Source of the DNA: Bordetella genomosp. 12
Lineage (GTDB): Bacteria > Pseudomonadota > Gammaproteobacteria > Burkholderiales > Burkholderiaceae_B
Direction: 5' to 3'
Assembly: GCF_002261355.1 (NCBI RefSeq)
Contig: NZ_NEVU01000002.1
Coordinates: 806,001-870,000 of the forward strand
DNA length: 64,000 nt
The notes beneath the pieces are model-generated. The model had not been told where the DNA came from. It saw only the letters and a list, made by a program, of their open reading frames with translations, and searched no databases. Below are positions 31,976 to 40,990 of the stretch, piece by piece. The position numbers were made by a program, and so were the translations under genes. Numbering within the stretch: the stretch's first letter is position 1; each line of letters begins with the position of its first letter.

Positions 31976-33616
31976 TTAACGCAGCAGCGACAGCACGGTT
32001 TGCGGCACTTGGTTGGCCTGAGCCAGCACCGAGGTGCCCGCCTGTTGCAGAATCTGCGCCTTGGTCATGTTGGACACTTCCGTGGCGTAGTCTGCATCTT
32101 CGATGCGCGAACGCGCGGCCGACAGGTTGTTGACCGTGTTGTTCAGGTTGGTGATGGTCGATTCAAAGCGGTTCTGAATCGCACCCAGCTTGCTGCGCAG
32201 CGAGTCGACCTTGGACAGGGCCTTATCCAGCGTGTCCAGCGGGTTGGCGGTGGCCGTGCCCGTGTGCGTGGCTTCGGTGGTCAGCGAGCCCGTGCTGTCA
32301 TCCAGATAAACTGCCGTGCCCTGGGCGGTCGTGACACTGCCGTTCGTTTGAACGTAGTAATCCTTCGTCGTTTCAGGGGTAATCGTCAGCGAGCCATCGG
32401 CCGGGTCAATATAAACGTCGGTGCCATTCTTGACGGTCGGGCTGGAGCCCGTGCCGATTGCGTAGGTGGTGCCGCTGATAACGACGTCACCGCCGGAGGC
32501 CGCCAGCGCGGCGGTCATGTCGGCCTTGCTGTAGTTCAGGCCGGCGGCCGTGGCATCGCTCGAGTCGCCAGCCGCAGTGTAGGTGGCGCCATTTTCGAAC
32601 TTGACCGTGCCGCCGCCGTTGCCGCCGCTGTAGAGAGACTCTGCCAGGTTGGTCGCCGTTGCGAGGGGGTCGGCCGAATCGGCACGGGTTTTGGTCAGGT
32701 TGCCGGTCCCGTCGAGGTAAAGCGCTGCACCATCATCGGCGGCTTTGATCGAGCCGTCCGAGCTGATCAGGACGTCTTGCGAGCTGCCGCCGATCGTGAC
32801 GGTGGCTTTCTGAGAGCCCGAGGTGGGGGTCAGGGCGGTGGCGAGGTCATCGTCGTCACCAACCGTCTTGCCGTAGGTGAAGCTGCCCGAGGTGGCGTTG
32901 TAGGTGTACGTCGTGCCACCAACGATGGCGGTCGAACCGGTGCCCAGCTTGCCGTAGACATCGCTCAGCGTCGCCTTGGTATTGGCGGTGGCGACGCTGT
33001 ACTGCGTCACGCCATCGGTGGTGCCGATCTTGGTGCCGCGAGAAATGAGGTCGGTTTCAGCGGCGGCCTTGTTGGCCGTGCTCTTGCCGTCCACGTTGAA
33101 GTTGCCCAAACCCAGGGTCGAGGAGGTGATTTCTTCGAGGTCGATGTCGATGGTTTCGCCATCGTTGGAGCCGACCTGGATGCTCATCTTCTTGTCAGCG
33201 GCCAGGACCTTGACGCCGTTGAACTGGGTCTGGCCCGAGACGCGGTCGATTTCTTCCAGGCGCTGGCCGATTTCGTCCTGAATCGACTTAAGATCGGAGT
33301 CCGAGTTGGTGCCGGTGGTGGCTTGCACCGTCAGCTGGCGGATGCGCTGCAGGTTGTTGTTGATTTCGTTCAACGCGCCTTCGGTCGTTTGCGCGACCGA
33401 GATGCCGTCGTTGGCGTTGCGGGCCGCTTGGGTCAGGCCTTCGACGTTGGCGGTGAAGCGGTTGGCGATGGCCTGGCCGGCGGCATCGTCCTTCGCGCTG
33501 TTGATGCGCAGGCCGGAGGACAGGCGCTCGATGGCGGTGCCCAGGGCCGATTGCGACTTGTTCAGGTTGTTGGTGGCAACCAGCGACAGGTAATTGGTGT
33601 TGATAACAGCAGCCAT
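31976..33616 (-). CDS. fliC: Flagellin
   Basis: The 546-residue filament subunit starts at the ATG at 33616 (MAAVINTNYLSLVATNNLNK), with GGGAG shortly upstream; a longer in-frame ATG at 33703 lies upstream of the promoter-proximal leader and is rejected. N-terminal D0/D1 includes ERLSSGLRINSAKDDAAGQA, and the C-terminal D1/D0 ends with SRIEDADYATEVSNMTKAQI and QANQVPQTVLSLLR. The central region (about residues 175-460) is variable, Thr/Gly/Asp-rich and contains imperfect repeats. It is longer than the roughly 390-residue flagellin I recall for Bordetella bronchiseptica. A sigma-28 promoter and a terminator frame it as a single-gene unit. Confidence 0.96.
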   Translation of the reverse strand: MAAVINTNYLSLVATNNLNKSQSALGTAIERLSSGLRINSAKDDAAGQAIANRFTANVEGLTQAARNANDGISVAQTTEGALNEINNNLQRIRQLTVQATTGTNSDSDLKSIQDEIGQRLEEIDRVSGQTQFNGVKVLAADKKMSIQVGSNDGETIDIDLEEITSSTLGLGNFNVDGKSTANKAAAETDLISRGTKIGTTDGVTQYSVATANTKATLSDVYGKLGTGSTAIVGGTTYTYNATSGSFTYGKTVGDDDDLATALTPTSGSQKATVTIGGSSQDVLISSDGSIKAADDGAALYLDGTGNLTKTRADSADPLATATNLAESLYSGGNGGGTVKFENGATYTAAGDSSDATAAGLNYSKADMTAALAASGGDVVISGTTYAIGTGSSPTVKNGTDVYIDPADGSLTITPETTKDYYVQTNGSVTTAQGTAVYLDDSTGSLTTEATHTGTATANPLDTLDKALSKVDSLRSKLGAIQNRFESTITNLNNTVNNLSAARSRIEDADYATEVSNMTKAQILQQAGTSVLAQANQVPQTVLSLLR

Positions 33617-33717
33617 GAATAGCTCCCAAGAGAGAAAGGCTTCTTCAAACTGGGCAGCGGGGCCGCCCATCTCCGGGGATGCGTCGTGGTGCATGCCGCG
33701 CATCTCCCGCTGCCTGG

Positions 33718-33744
33718 ATAACGTCCCCGACTTTGCGATCTTTA
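33718..33744 (-). promoter_or_regulatory. Sigma-28 (FliA) promoter of fliC
   Basis: On the minus strand TAAAGATC (33744-33737), an 11-base spacer and GACGTTAT (33725-33718) fit the sigma-28 consensus TAAAGTTT-N11-GCCGATAA at six and five of eight positions. The start codon is about 100 bases downstream. Confidence 0.6.
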
Positions 33745-33775
33745 GGTATTTACGGGCGAGTTACAAATTTTTTTA

Positions 33776-33805
33776 CGCCCGCCGTCCACGCAGATGTGGC
33801 GGGCG
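33776..33805 (-). terminator. Possible hairpin after fliA
   Basis: Arms CGCCCGCC (33776-33783) and GGCGGGCG (33798-33805) form an 8-bp stem with a 14-base loop just past the fliA stop codon. No T-tract follows on the minus strand, so read-through toward fliC is possible. Confidence 0.3.
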
Positions 33806-33822
33806 ATCCGGCCGCGCTGGGT

Positions 33823-34566
33823 CTAGATGACGTGCGAGAGTAGTTGCGGCTCGGGCAGTTTGGCCCAGGCCATTTCCTGCAGGCTGGCGCGCAGGCGCGC
33901 GGTGGCCTGCGAGCGCAATTGGCAGACGCGGGCTTCGGTGACGTTGAGCACCGCGCCGATTTCTTTGAGATTGAGGCCTTGCTCGTAGTAGAGCGACAGC
34001 AGCAATTGCTCGCGCTCGGGCAGACGCTCGATGGCCTGGATCAGGCTGGCCCGCAGGTCGGAGGCCAGCAGGGCGTTGAGCGGGTTGCCGCCGCTTTCCG
34101 CGCAGGCCTGCTGCCACTGGCCTGCGCTGCTGTCGCCTTCGGCGTCGATATTTTCGTAGTGCAGGATCTGGATGCCCTGGGCATCCGAGAGCATGGCTTG
34201 GTATTCGTCCAGCGGCACGCCCAGCTCCTGGGCGATTTCCGTTTCGGTGGGCGGGCGCATGAGGCGCTGCTCCTGGCGCTGGATCGCGCTTTCGATGCGG
34301 CGGCTCTTGCTGCGCACGCTGCGCGGCAGCCAGTCCTGGCTGCGCAGCTCATCGAGCATGGCGCCCCGGATGCGTGCCGTGGCATAGGTCTCGAACTGGG
34401 CGTCGGGGGTTTCCTGGTAGCGGCGCACGGCATCGAGCAGGCCGATGGTGCCGGCCTGCATCAGATCATCGAGCTGGACGCTGGCCGGCAGGCGGGCAAG
34501 CAGCTGCAAAGCCAGCTTGCGCACGAGTGGCGAGTATCGGACCAGGCTTTCTTCTGCGTTGGGCAT
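33823..34566 (-). CDS. fliA: RNA polymerase sigma factor for flagellar operons (sigma-28)
   Basis: The 247-residue FliA has sigma region 2 (SLVRYSPLVRKLALQLLARL, LDDLMQAGTIGLLDAVRRYQ, FETYATARIRGAMLDELRSQ, DWLPRSVRSKSRRIESAI), region 3 (RPPTETEIAQELGVPLDEYQ) and region 4 (LPEREQLLLSLYYEQGLNLK, EIGAVLNVTEARVCQLRSQA). It directs late flagellar genes and is held by FlgM, whose gene is at 52 kb. It lies between fliC and the divergent flhDC; candidate sigma-28 sites in this window are upstream of fliC, flgM and flgK. Confidence 0.96.
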   Translation of the reverse strand: MPNAEESLVRYSPLVRKLALQLLARLPASVQLDDLMQAGTIGLLDAVRRYQETPDAQFETYATARIRGAMLDELRSQDWLPRSVRSKSRRIESAIQRQEQRLMRPPTETEIAQELGVPLDEYQAMLSDAQGIQILHYENIDAEGDSSAGQWQQACAESGGNPLNALLASDLRASLIQAIERLPEREQLLLSLYYEQGLNLKEIGAVLNVTEARVCQLRSQATARLRASLQEMAWAKLPEPQLLSHVI

Positions 34567-34992
34567 TCAGGTCTAGGCGACGGGTTCTTGCTGTATGCGG
34601 CTGCCATTGTTGCTGCGCCGCAACGGCCAGGAGACGAGGGGGTCTACGTGCTGAACAGCCTATTTCCACACCGTGATTGTGGGGAAATCCCAGATATTCA
34701 TTCGGGTAATCACGCAATGTTTTGAGCGTTTATTTACGAATTTGCGATGTAACATATGAAATAGCTGTAACAACTATCGTGTAGTTTTTTTGAAATACTG
34801 AAAAAGATCAACGTTTAGTCATAAAAATCAGAGAAAATGACAGCCAACATGGTAAATTGCATGCAAATTGCGATCAACTGATACATTTCGCATTAAGACG
34901 AAAACAACAGGCCTGTGCACGGATTTCGGGGGCGCGCGGTCCTGTCTGCGCGACCCCGACTAATGCCAGCGTTTTAGTCACAGGAGTAAAAA
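34567..34992. promoter_or_regulatory. AT-rich divergent control region between fliA and flhDC
   Basis: This 426-bp gene-free region has, from about 34730 to 34910, a composition strongly AT-rich compared with the rest of the window. It holds the palindrome TTGCATGCAA (34857-34866), an AAATAGCT (34759-34766) resembling half of an FlhDC box, and two similar TTGCGAT copies (near 34742 and 34868). I cannot pick one convincing sigma-70 promoter. In Bordetella the equivalent master operon (frlAB) is repressed through BvgAS, so regulator sites are expected here. Confidence 0.55.
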
Positions 34993-35316
34993 GTGAATAC
35001 TGCTGACAGTTCCTTGCTTGCGGATATCCGTGAAGTCAATCTGTCGTACTTGTTGTTGGCGCAGCGCATGTTGCGCGACGACTATGCAGCCTCCATGTTC
35101 CGCCTGGGTTTCAGTAATGAAGTGGCCGACATTCTGATGCGTCTGTCACCCGCGCAGTTGGTAAAACTGGCCAGTTCCAGTTCTTTGCTTTGCCGTTTCC
35201 GGTTCGATGATTACAGCTTGCTGTCGGCCCTGACCCAGGATGTGCTGGGCGGTGCGCTGCAACAGGCGCACGCCACCATTCTGCTGGCCAGACAGCCCGT
35301 CGAAGAGATCGCTTAA
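34993..35316 (+). CDS. flhD: Flagellar master transcriptional regulator subunit FlhD
   Basis: The 107-residue FlhD forms the FlhD4C2 complex that activates class II flagellar promoters with sigma-70. It begins [20 protein letters not shown] and contains the family segment [20 protein letters not shown] and [20 protein letters not shown], with the conserved cysteine of the FlhD dimer in LCRF. AGGAG lies close upstream of the start. flhC follows 32 bp later. It is known as frlA in Bordetella bronchiseptica. Confidence 0.95.
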   Translation: MNTADSSLLADIREVNLSYLLLAQRMLRDDYAASMFRLGFSNEVADILMRLSPAQLVKLASSSSLLCRFRFDDYSLLSALTQDVLGGALQQAHATILLARQPVEEIA

Positions 35317-35348
35317 GACATGGCCCTGCAACGCATGGTTGAGGCGTC

Positions 35349-35921
35349 ATGGCCATAAAAAGTGTGGCGCAGGAGGCCGATGAGATCCTGCTGGCCAGTT
35401 CGATGATCACGCTGGGCGCGCGCCTGCAGGTTCTGGAGGCGGAAACCAGCCTCAGCCATGACCGGCTGGCCCGCCTGTACCGGGAGATCCGGGGCTGTTC
35501 TCCGCCGAAGGGCATGCTGCCGTTCTCGGTGGACTGGTTCATGACCTGGCTGCCCAATATTCACTCGTCCTTGTTCTACAACGTGTTTGCATTTTTGAAC
35601 ACGCGCACGAGCAGCAAGGGCATACGCGCCATCATCGACGCCTACCGCCTCTATCTCGAGCACGCCGCCGTGGATACTTCCGGCGCGCCGACCGACGAAC
35701 CCGTGCTCAGTTTCACGCGGGCGTGGATGCTGGTGCGGTTTTTTGACAGCGGCATGCTGCAGTTGTCGGCTTGCCGCCAGTGCGGGGGGCATTTCATTGC
35801 CCACGCCCATGACCCCCAGAGCGATTTCGTCTGCGCCATTTGCCGCCCGCCGCCGCGGGCCGGCAAAACGCGGGCAGCCGCCCGGGCACGCGCCGGCGGC
35901 CGCACGCCGGCCGGGTCGTGA
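35349..35921 (+). CDS. flhC: Flagellar master transcriptional regulator subunit FlhC
   Basis: The 190-residue FlhC is the DNA-binding partner of FlhD. It starts MAIKSVAQEADEILLASSMI. The four-cysteine zinc cluster is visible in LSACRQCGGHFIAHAHD and FVCAICRPP. The extra C-terminus after the cluster is Arg/Ala/Gly-rich and low in complexity. Together with flhD it forms the master operon; it is equivalent to Bordetella frlB. A large inverted repeat follows the stop codon. Confidence 0.95.
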   Translation: MAIKSVAQEADEILLASSMITLGARLQVLEAETSLSHDRLARLYREIRGCSPPKGMLPFSVDWFMTWLPNIHSSLFYNVFAFLNTRTSSKGIRAIIDAYRLYLEHAAVDTSGAPTDEPVLSFTRAWMLVRFFDSGMLQLSACRQCGGHFIAHAHDPQSDFVCAICRPPPRAGKTRAAARARAGGRTPAGS

Positions 35922-35929
35922 GGCGGGTG

Positions 35930-35964
35930 GCCCTTAACGGCCGCGCGCGGCCAGGCTTAAGGGC
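35930..35964 (+). terminator. Large inverted repeat after flhC, possible terminator or attenuator
   Basis: Outer arms GCCCTTAA (35930-35937) and TTAAGGGC (35957-35964) enclose a 14-bp palindrome, GGCCGCGCGCGGCC (35939-35952). It sits nine bases after the flhC stop. The absence of a T-tract leaves its activity uncertain; it separates flhDC from motA. Confidence 0.4.
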
Positions 35965-36156
35965 GCCAAACACGGCAACAGCCCCCGAAATCTGCCCCTA
36001 ACCCACGTTTTGCCGCAGGGCAGGCGGGCGATGATTGGCGCTGTTTGTTCGCTGGGCTGGCCCCCGCAATGCAAGTGTTTTCCGGGCGCAGACGGCTCAT
36101 GAGGTGGGCGCGGCGTCCCGGAGGGCGATTTTTAGACTCGATGGCAGAGGCCTGAT

Positions 36157-37032
36157 ATGTTGGTAGTTATCGGATATGCGGTGGTCATCATCGCAGTGAT
36201 CGGCAGTTTCGTCGGGCTCGGCGGGCACCTGGGTGCGCTCTATCAGCCTTTCGAACTGACGCTGATCGCCGGAGCCGCGATCGGCGCCTTTCTTGCCGGC
36301 AACAGCCGCAAGTCGCTTGCCCTGGTGCGCCAGGCCATCCCGCGCGCGTTCAAGAGCGCGCCGTACAGCAAAGACCTGTACATGGAGCTGATGGCGCTGC
36401 TGTACGTGCTGCTGAACAAGGCGCGCCGCGAAGGCCTGATGGCCATCGAATCGCACATCGAGGATCCGCAATCCAGCCCGATTTTCAATGAGTATCCGCG
36501 CATCATGAAGGATCCGAAGCTGATGGAGTTCATCACGGATTACCTGCGCATCATGATCAGCGGCAATATGAGCTCGTTCGAGATCGAAACCTTGATGGAC
36601 GAGGAGATCGAGACCTTCCGCCACGAGCGGGAAGTGCCCACCCATGCCTTGCAGCAGGTAGCCGACGGCTTGCCGGCTTTTGGCATCGTGGCCGCCGTGC
36701 TGGGGGTGATCAAGGCGCTGGCCGCCGTAGACCAGCCGCCGGCCGTGCTGGGTGATCTGATTTCCAAGGCCATGGTGGGCACCTTTCTCGGGGTGCTGCT
36801 GGCGTATGGTTTCGTCGCTCCGCTGGCTTCGCGCGTGGAGCGGCGCACCTCGGAATCGGTCAAGGTGCTGGAGTGCATCAAGGTCACGCTGCTGGCCAGC
36901 ATGAACGGCTATCCCCCCCAACTGGCGGTCGAGTTCGGCCGCAAAGTGTTGTTCTCGGCGGTGCGCCCGTCTTTCGGCGAGCTGGAAGAACACGTGCGCC
37001 AGGCCAAGACGACGGCCCCTGGCCGCGCCTGA
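36157..37032 (+). CDS. motA: Flagellar motor stator protein MotA
   Basis: The 291-residue protein is the proton-channel stator partner of MotB. It has four membrane spans: MLVVIGYAVVIIAVIGSFVG, LIAGAAIGAFLAG, then LPAFGIVAAVLGVIKALAAV and GTFLGVLLAYGFVAPLASRV after a large cytoplasmic loop (HEREVPTHALQQVADGLPAF contains conserved charged residues). Conserved prolines in the third and fourth spans are present. motB follows 18 bp later. Length is close to the 295 residues of E. coli MotA. Confidence 0.95.
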   Translation: MLVVIGYAVVIIAVIGSFVGLGGHLGALYQPFELTLIAGAAIGAFLAGNSRKSLALVRQAIPRAFKSAPYSKDLYMELMALLYVLLNKARREGLMAIESHIEDPQSSPIFNEYPRIMKDPKLMEFITDYLRIMISGNMSSFEIETLMDEEIETFRHEREVPTHALQQVADGLPAFGIVAAVLGVIKALAAVDQPPAVLGDLISKAMVGTFLGVLLAYGFVAPLASRVERRTSESVKVLECIKVTLLASMNGYPPQLAVEFGRKVLFSAVRPSFGELEEHVRQAKTTAPGRA

Positions 37033-37050
37033 CCTCAGAGCGGCCCCAGC

Positions 37051-37995
37051 ATGAGCACGGTCAACAATCACCGCGTGGTGATCCGGCGCAAACGGGTCGC
37101 CAGCAAGGGCCATCACGGCGGCAGCTGGAAGATCGCGTACGCGGATTTCATCACCGCGATGATGGCGTTCTTTCTGGTGATGTGGCTGGTCAGCATCGTG
37201 CCGCGTGAAGAACTCAAGGGCATCGCCGATTACTTCCGCATGCCTTTGCGGGTGGCGTTGACCGGCGGCCCCAGCACCTCGGCGCAGACCAGCGCCATCC
37301 CCGGCGGCGGCACCGATCCGCAAAAGGAGTCGGGCGAGGTGCATCGCGGCCAGAGCCATCGCGTCGAGGCGCAGCCCGACGCCGAGCGGCGCGACCGCCA
37401 TCGCCTGGAGTCGCTCAAGCGGCGGCTCGAGTCGGTGATCGATAGCAGCCCGGTGCTCAAGAGTTTCCGGCCGCAGTTGCTGCTGGACCTGACCACCGAA
37501 GGCTTGCGCATACAGATTGTCGATAGCCAGAACCGGCCCATGTTCGCCACCGGCAGCGCTCAGGTGCAGCCCTATATGCGTGACATCCTGCGCGAGCTCG
37601 GCCCCGTGCTCAATGACCTGCCCAACAAGCTGAGCATCGCCGGCCATACCGATGCGACCCAGTACGCCCGCGGTGAGCGCGCCTACAGCAATTGGGAGCT
37701 GTCGGCCGATCGGGCCAACGCCTCGCGCCAGGAACTGGTGGCCGGCGGCATGCATGAAGGGAAGGTCATGCGCGTGCAGGGGCTGTCTTCCAGCATGAGC
37801 CTGGTTAAAGATGATCCGTATGCTGCCGTTAACAGGCGCATCAGCCTAGTGGTGCTCAATGAAAAGACGCAGCGCCGCATCGAGGCCGAGAACGCGGCCG
37901 CGGCCGACGTGTCCTCGCGCGATGCGCAGGACGTGGGGCGCGCCGTGGATGAACACAACAAAAGCCAGGACGCGGCGACGGCCGCGCAGGAGTAG
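37051..37995 (+). CDS. motB: Flagellar motor stator protein MotB
   Basis: The 314-residue stator subunit has a single N-terminal span ([20 protein letters not shown]) carrying the proton-accepting Asp32, the same residue number as in E. coli. The PEM/OmpA-like C-terminal domain that binds peptidoglycan is present ([34 protein letters not shown]). The tail after residue 275 is charged. It lies directly after motA and eight bases before the CheY-like gene, so motAB and the chemotaxis genes are probably one operon. Confidence 0.95.
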   Translation: MSTVNNHRVVIRRKRVASKGHHGGSWKIAYADFITAMMAFFLVMWLVSIVPREELKGIADYFRMPLRVALTGGPSTSAQTSAIPGGGTDPQKESGEVHRGQSHRVEAQPDAERRDRHRLESLKRRLESVIDSSPVLKSFRPQLLLDLTTEGLRIQIVDSQNRPMFATGSAQVQPYMRDILRELGPVLNDLPNKLSIAGHTDATQYARGERAYSNWELSADRANASRQELVAGGMHEGKVMRVQGLSSSMSLVKDDPYAAVNRRISLVVLNEKTQRRIEAENAAAADVSSRDAQDVGRAVDEHNKSQDAATAAQE

Positions 37996-38003
37996 CAGCG
38001 GGT

Positions 38004-38378
38004 ATGGCAGCAACGATATTGGTGGCGGACGACTCGGCAACGATGCGGATGATCGTTCAGGCGGCCCTGACTGCGGCGGGCTGGCAGGTGGTGACGGCGG
38101 CCAACGGCCAGCTCGCGCTGGACGTGGCGCGCCAGCGCGCCGTGGACATGGTCATCAGTGACTGGAATATGCCGGTCCTGGGCGGGTTGGGCCTGATTCA
38201 GGGCTTGCGGCAGGAGCCGCGCTACGAAGAGGTGCCGGTGCTGGTGCTCACCACCGAGGACGACGTGGACAGCAAGCTGGCAGCTCGCGACCTGGGTGTC
38301 TGCGGGTGGCTGAACAAACCGCTCGATCCTGACACCCTGGTGGAACTGACCGCGGAGCTGCTGGGCACGCCGCGCTGA
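38004..38378 (+). CDS. CheY-like single-domain response regulator (second copy)
   Basis: The 124-residue receiver protein has an acidic pocket (ADDSAT), phospho-acceptor Asp53 in MVISDWNMPVLGG, the conserved threonine in VLTTEDD and the lysine in GWLNKPLDPD. No output domain is attached. It lies between motB and cheA, away from the canonical cheY at 44.6 kb. It could be a phosphate sink or a CheA-facing adaptor; the SDWNMP motif shared with CheY supports a chemotaxis role. The function is inferred. Confidence 0.85.
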   Translation: MAATILVADDSATMRMIVQAALTAAGWQVVTAANGQLALDVARQRAVDMVISDWNMPVLGGLGLIQGLRQEPRYEEVPVLVLTTEDDVDSKLAARDLGVCGWLNKPLDPDTLVELTAELLGTPR

Positions 38379-38432
38379 GCTGGTGTGCTGCGCAGTGCCG
38401 CAAGGCAAGCACTTTAGGAAGGCATACCGTTC

Positions 38433-40430
38433 ATGAGTTCAGCTCTGGATCTCAGTCAGTTCTACGACACCTTCTTCGATGAGGCCGACGAACTGCTCGC
38501 GCAAATGGAGCAGCTGCTGCTGGAACTGGACATCGGCGCGCCCGACATCGAGCAGCTCAACGCGATATTCCGCGCCGCCCACTCCATCAAGGGGGGCGCG
38601 GCGACGTTCGGCTGTTTTCAAAAACTGGCCGGCACCACGCATCTCCTGGAAAACCTGCTGGACGCCATCCGCCGCGGCGAGATGCCGCTGCGCGCCGATA
38701 TGGTGGATACATTCTTGGAAGCCAAAGACGTGCTCAAAAGCCAGTTGGACGCTTATCGCGCCGCCGAAGAGCCCGATGACGCCGTATTCGAGCGCATCTG
38801 TGCCGTGCTGCGTCAATTGGCGCTCGAAACCCATGAGCCGGCCGCAGCGCCTGCCCCGGTTATCGTGCAGCCCGAGCCGGTGGAGGTCGCCACCTCGGCC
38901 GGCGACGCGCTGCCCTTGCGCCTGCACATCCGCCAGATCTCCGACAAGGACGCGGCCGCCCTACGCGAAGAAATGGGCAACCTGGGCGAGGTGCTGGCCG
39001 CCGAGCGCCTGGCGGATACCTTGACGGTCTGGGTGCAGACGACGTGTTCGGCCGCCGATATCGAAGCGGTTTGCTGCTTTATCATCGACGCCAATCAGAT
39101 GGAACTGCGCCGCGAAGCGGCTCCCGCGGCCTTGACGCCGCCGCCGGCCGTGCCCGCCGCCGAGCCGGCGCCGGCCGCGCCCGCGGTCGAACCGTCCCGG
39201 GCGGCAGCGCCCAGACCGGCGCAGCACGCCGACAAGGAGTCTACCTCCATCCGCGTAGGCGTGGAAAAGGTCGACCAGATCATCAACCTGGTGGGCGAAC
39301 TGGTCATCACGCAGGCCATGCTGGCGCAGACGGCCTCGACGCTGGATCCGGTGCTGCACGACCGGCTGCTCAACGGCATGGAGCAGCTCGAGCGCAACGC
39401 GCGCGATCTGCAGGAAGCCGTCATGTCCATACGCATGATGCCGATGGACTACGTCTTTAGCCGCTTTCCGCGCGTGGTGCGCGATATCGCCGGCAAGATG
39501 GGCAAGCAGATCGAACTGCAGACCTATGGCCGCGCCACCGAGTTGGACAAGAGCCTGATCGAGCGCATCATCGATCCGCTCACGCACTTGGTGCGCAACA
39601 GCCTGGACCATGGCATCGAGACCCCCGAGAAACGGGTGGCCGCTGGCAAGGATCCGGTGGGCCAACTGGTGCTGTCGGCGCAGCATAATGGCGGCAATAT
39701 CGTCATCGAGGTCAGCGACGATGGCGGCGGCCTGAGCCGTGAGCGCATTCTGAAGAAAGCCCTGGCGCAGGGCTTGCCTGTCAACGAGAACTCGCCCGAC
39801 GAGGAAATCTGGCAACTGATCTTCGCCCCGGGATTCTCCACGGCCGAACAGATCACGGACATTTCCGGGCGCGGCGTGGGCATGGACGTGGTGCGCCGCA
39901 ATATCCAGGACATGGGCGGCCATGTGCAGCTCTCCAGCCAGCCCGGCCAAGGCACGACGACGCGCATCGTCCTGCCTTTGACGCTGGCCATTCTGGACGG
40001 CATGTCGGTACGCGTGGGCGGAGAAACCTTCATCCTGCCCTTGAACCATGTCACCGAGTCGCTGCAGCCGCGCGAGGATCAGATCTACACCGTGGCCGGC
40101 AATGAGCGCGTCATGCATGTGCGCGGCGAATACCTGCCGCTGGTGGAAATGCATCGCGTCTTTTCCGTGCGACAGGCGCAGGCCGACCCGACCCAGGCCA
40201 TCGCCGTCATCATGCAGGCCGAGGAGCGCCGTTTCGCGCTGCTGGTCGACCATCTGATCGGCCAGCACCAGGTCGTGGTGAAGAACCTCGAATCGAATTA
40301 CCGCAAGGTGCCCGGCATCTCGGCGGCCACCATTCTGGGCGACGGCAGCGTGGCGCTGATCGTCGATGTGTTTGCCCTGGCCCGCGCCAACCGCGAGCGT
40401 TGGGCCCAGCCCGAAGCCATTCTGAATTGA
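38433..40430 (+). CDS. cheA: Chemotaxis histidine kinase CheA
   Basis: The 665-residue kinase receives receptor signals and phosphorylates CheY and CheB. HPt domain: His50 in [17 protein letters not shown] Pro/Ala-rich linker and a CheY-binding-like P2 region follow. The dimerisation P3 starts near residue 270 ([20 protein letters not shown]). The ATPase has [16 protein letters not shown] (N box), [11 protein letters not shown] and [12 protein letters not shown]. The C-terminal CheW-like domain ends with [13 protein letters not shown]. It is in the motAB-che operon, 14 bp before cheW. Confidence 0.96.
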   Translation: MSSALDLSQFYDTFFDEADELLAQMEQLLLELDIGAPDIEQLNAIFRAAHSIKGGAATFGCFQKLAGTTHLLENLLDAIRRGEMPLRADMVDTFLEAKDVLKSQLDAYRAAEEPDDAVFERICAVLRQLALETHEPAAAPAPVIVQPEPVEVATSAGDALPLRLHIRQISDKDAAALREEMGNLGEVLAAERLADTLTVWVQTTCSAADIEAVCCFIIDANQMELRREAAPAALTPPPAVPAAEPAPAAPAVEPSRAAAPRPAQHADKESTSIRVGVEKVDQIINLVGELVITQAMLAQTASTLDPVLHDRLLNGMEQLERNARDLQEAVMSIRMMPMDYVFSRFPRVVRDIAGKMGKQIELQTYGRATELDKSLIERIIDPLTHLVRNSLDHGIETPEKRVAAGKDPVGQLVLSAQHNGGNIVIEVSDDGGGLSRERILKKALAQGLPVNENSPDEEIWQLIFAPGFSTAEQITDISGRGVGMDVVRRNIQDMGGHVQLSSQPGQGTTTRIVLPLTLAILDGMSVRVGGETFILPLNHVTESLQPREDQIYTVAGNERVMHVRGEYLPLVEMHRVFSVRQAQADPTQAIAVIMQAEERRFALLVDHLIGQHQVVVKNLESNYRKVPGISAATILGDGSVALIVDVFALARANRERWAQPEAILN

Positions 40431-40443
40431 CGGAGAGCCTAGC

Positions 40444-40947
40444 ATGGCAGCCAAACCCGATTCCGCCCACCACCGCCGCGCCGATGACACCGGCAGCGAG
40501 TTTCTGGTCTTTACCTTGGGCTCCGAAGAGTACGGTATCGACATCCTCAAAGTGCAGGAAATCCGCGGCTATGACGCCGGCGCGGTGACCCGCATCGCCA
40601 ATGTGCCGCCGTTCATCAAAGGCGTGACCAATCTGCGCGGCATCATCGTGCCCATCGTCGATCTGCGCATCAAGTTCAATCTGGGCAGCGTCGAATACAA
40701 CGAACAGACCGTCGTCATCATTCTCAACCTGGATCGCCGCGTGGTCGGCATCGTGGTCGATGGGGTCTCGGATGTGCTGATGCTGAGCACGGCACAGATC
40801 CGCCCGGCGCCGGAGTTCGGCGCAACGCTGTCGACCGAGTATCTGACCGGCCTGGGCACGCTGGACGATCGCATGCTCATCCTGGTGGATATCGAACGCC
40901 TGATGACCAGCGATGAAATGGCGCTGGTGGAGAAGGCGGCGTCCTAG
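40444..40947 (+). CDS. cheW: Chemotaxis coupling protein CheW
   Basis: The 167-residue adaptor connects chemoreceptors to CheA. Family motifs are [40 protein letters not shown] and DLRIKF, then [19 protein letters not shown] and [13 protein letters not shown]. Size fits E. coli CheW (167). It lies between cheA and the chemoreceptor gene in the same operon. Confidence 0.95.
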   Translation: MAAKPDSAHHRRADDTGSEFLVFTLGSEEYGIDILKVQEIRGYDAGAVTRIANVPPFIKGVTNLRGIIVPIVDLRIKFNLGSVEYNEQTVVIILNLDRRVVGIVVDGVSDVLMLSTAQIRPAPEFGATLSTEYLTGLGTLDDRMLILVDIERLMTSDEMALVEKAAS

Positions 40948-40990
40948 CCGCCCGCCGGTCTCGTCTCTTACTTCGCGGTTCAGGAACGCT

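Noticed and set aside
33617..33703. 29-residue N-terminal extension of flagellin
   Set aside because: Flagellins begin MAxVINTN; the ATG at 33616 has its own ribosome-binding site and the extension has no similarity.
36060..36156. Sigma-28 promoter for motA
   Set aside because: No TAAA-N15-CGATAA-like pair with suitable spacing is visible; motA may be read from flhDC or a class II promoter.
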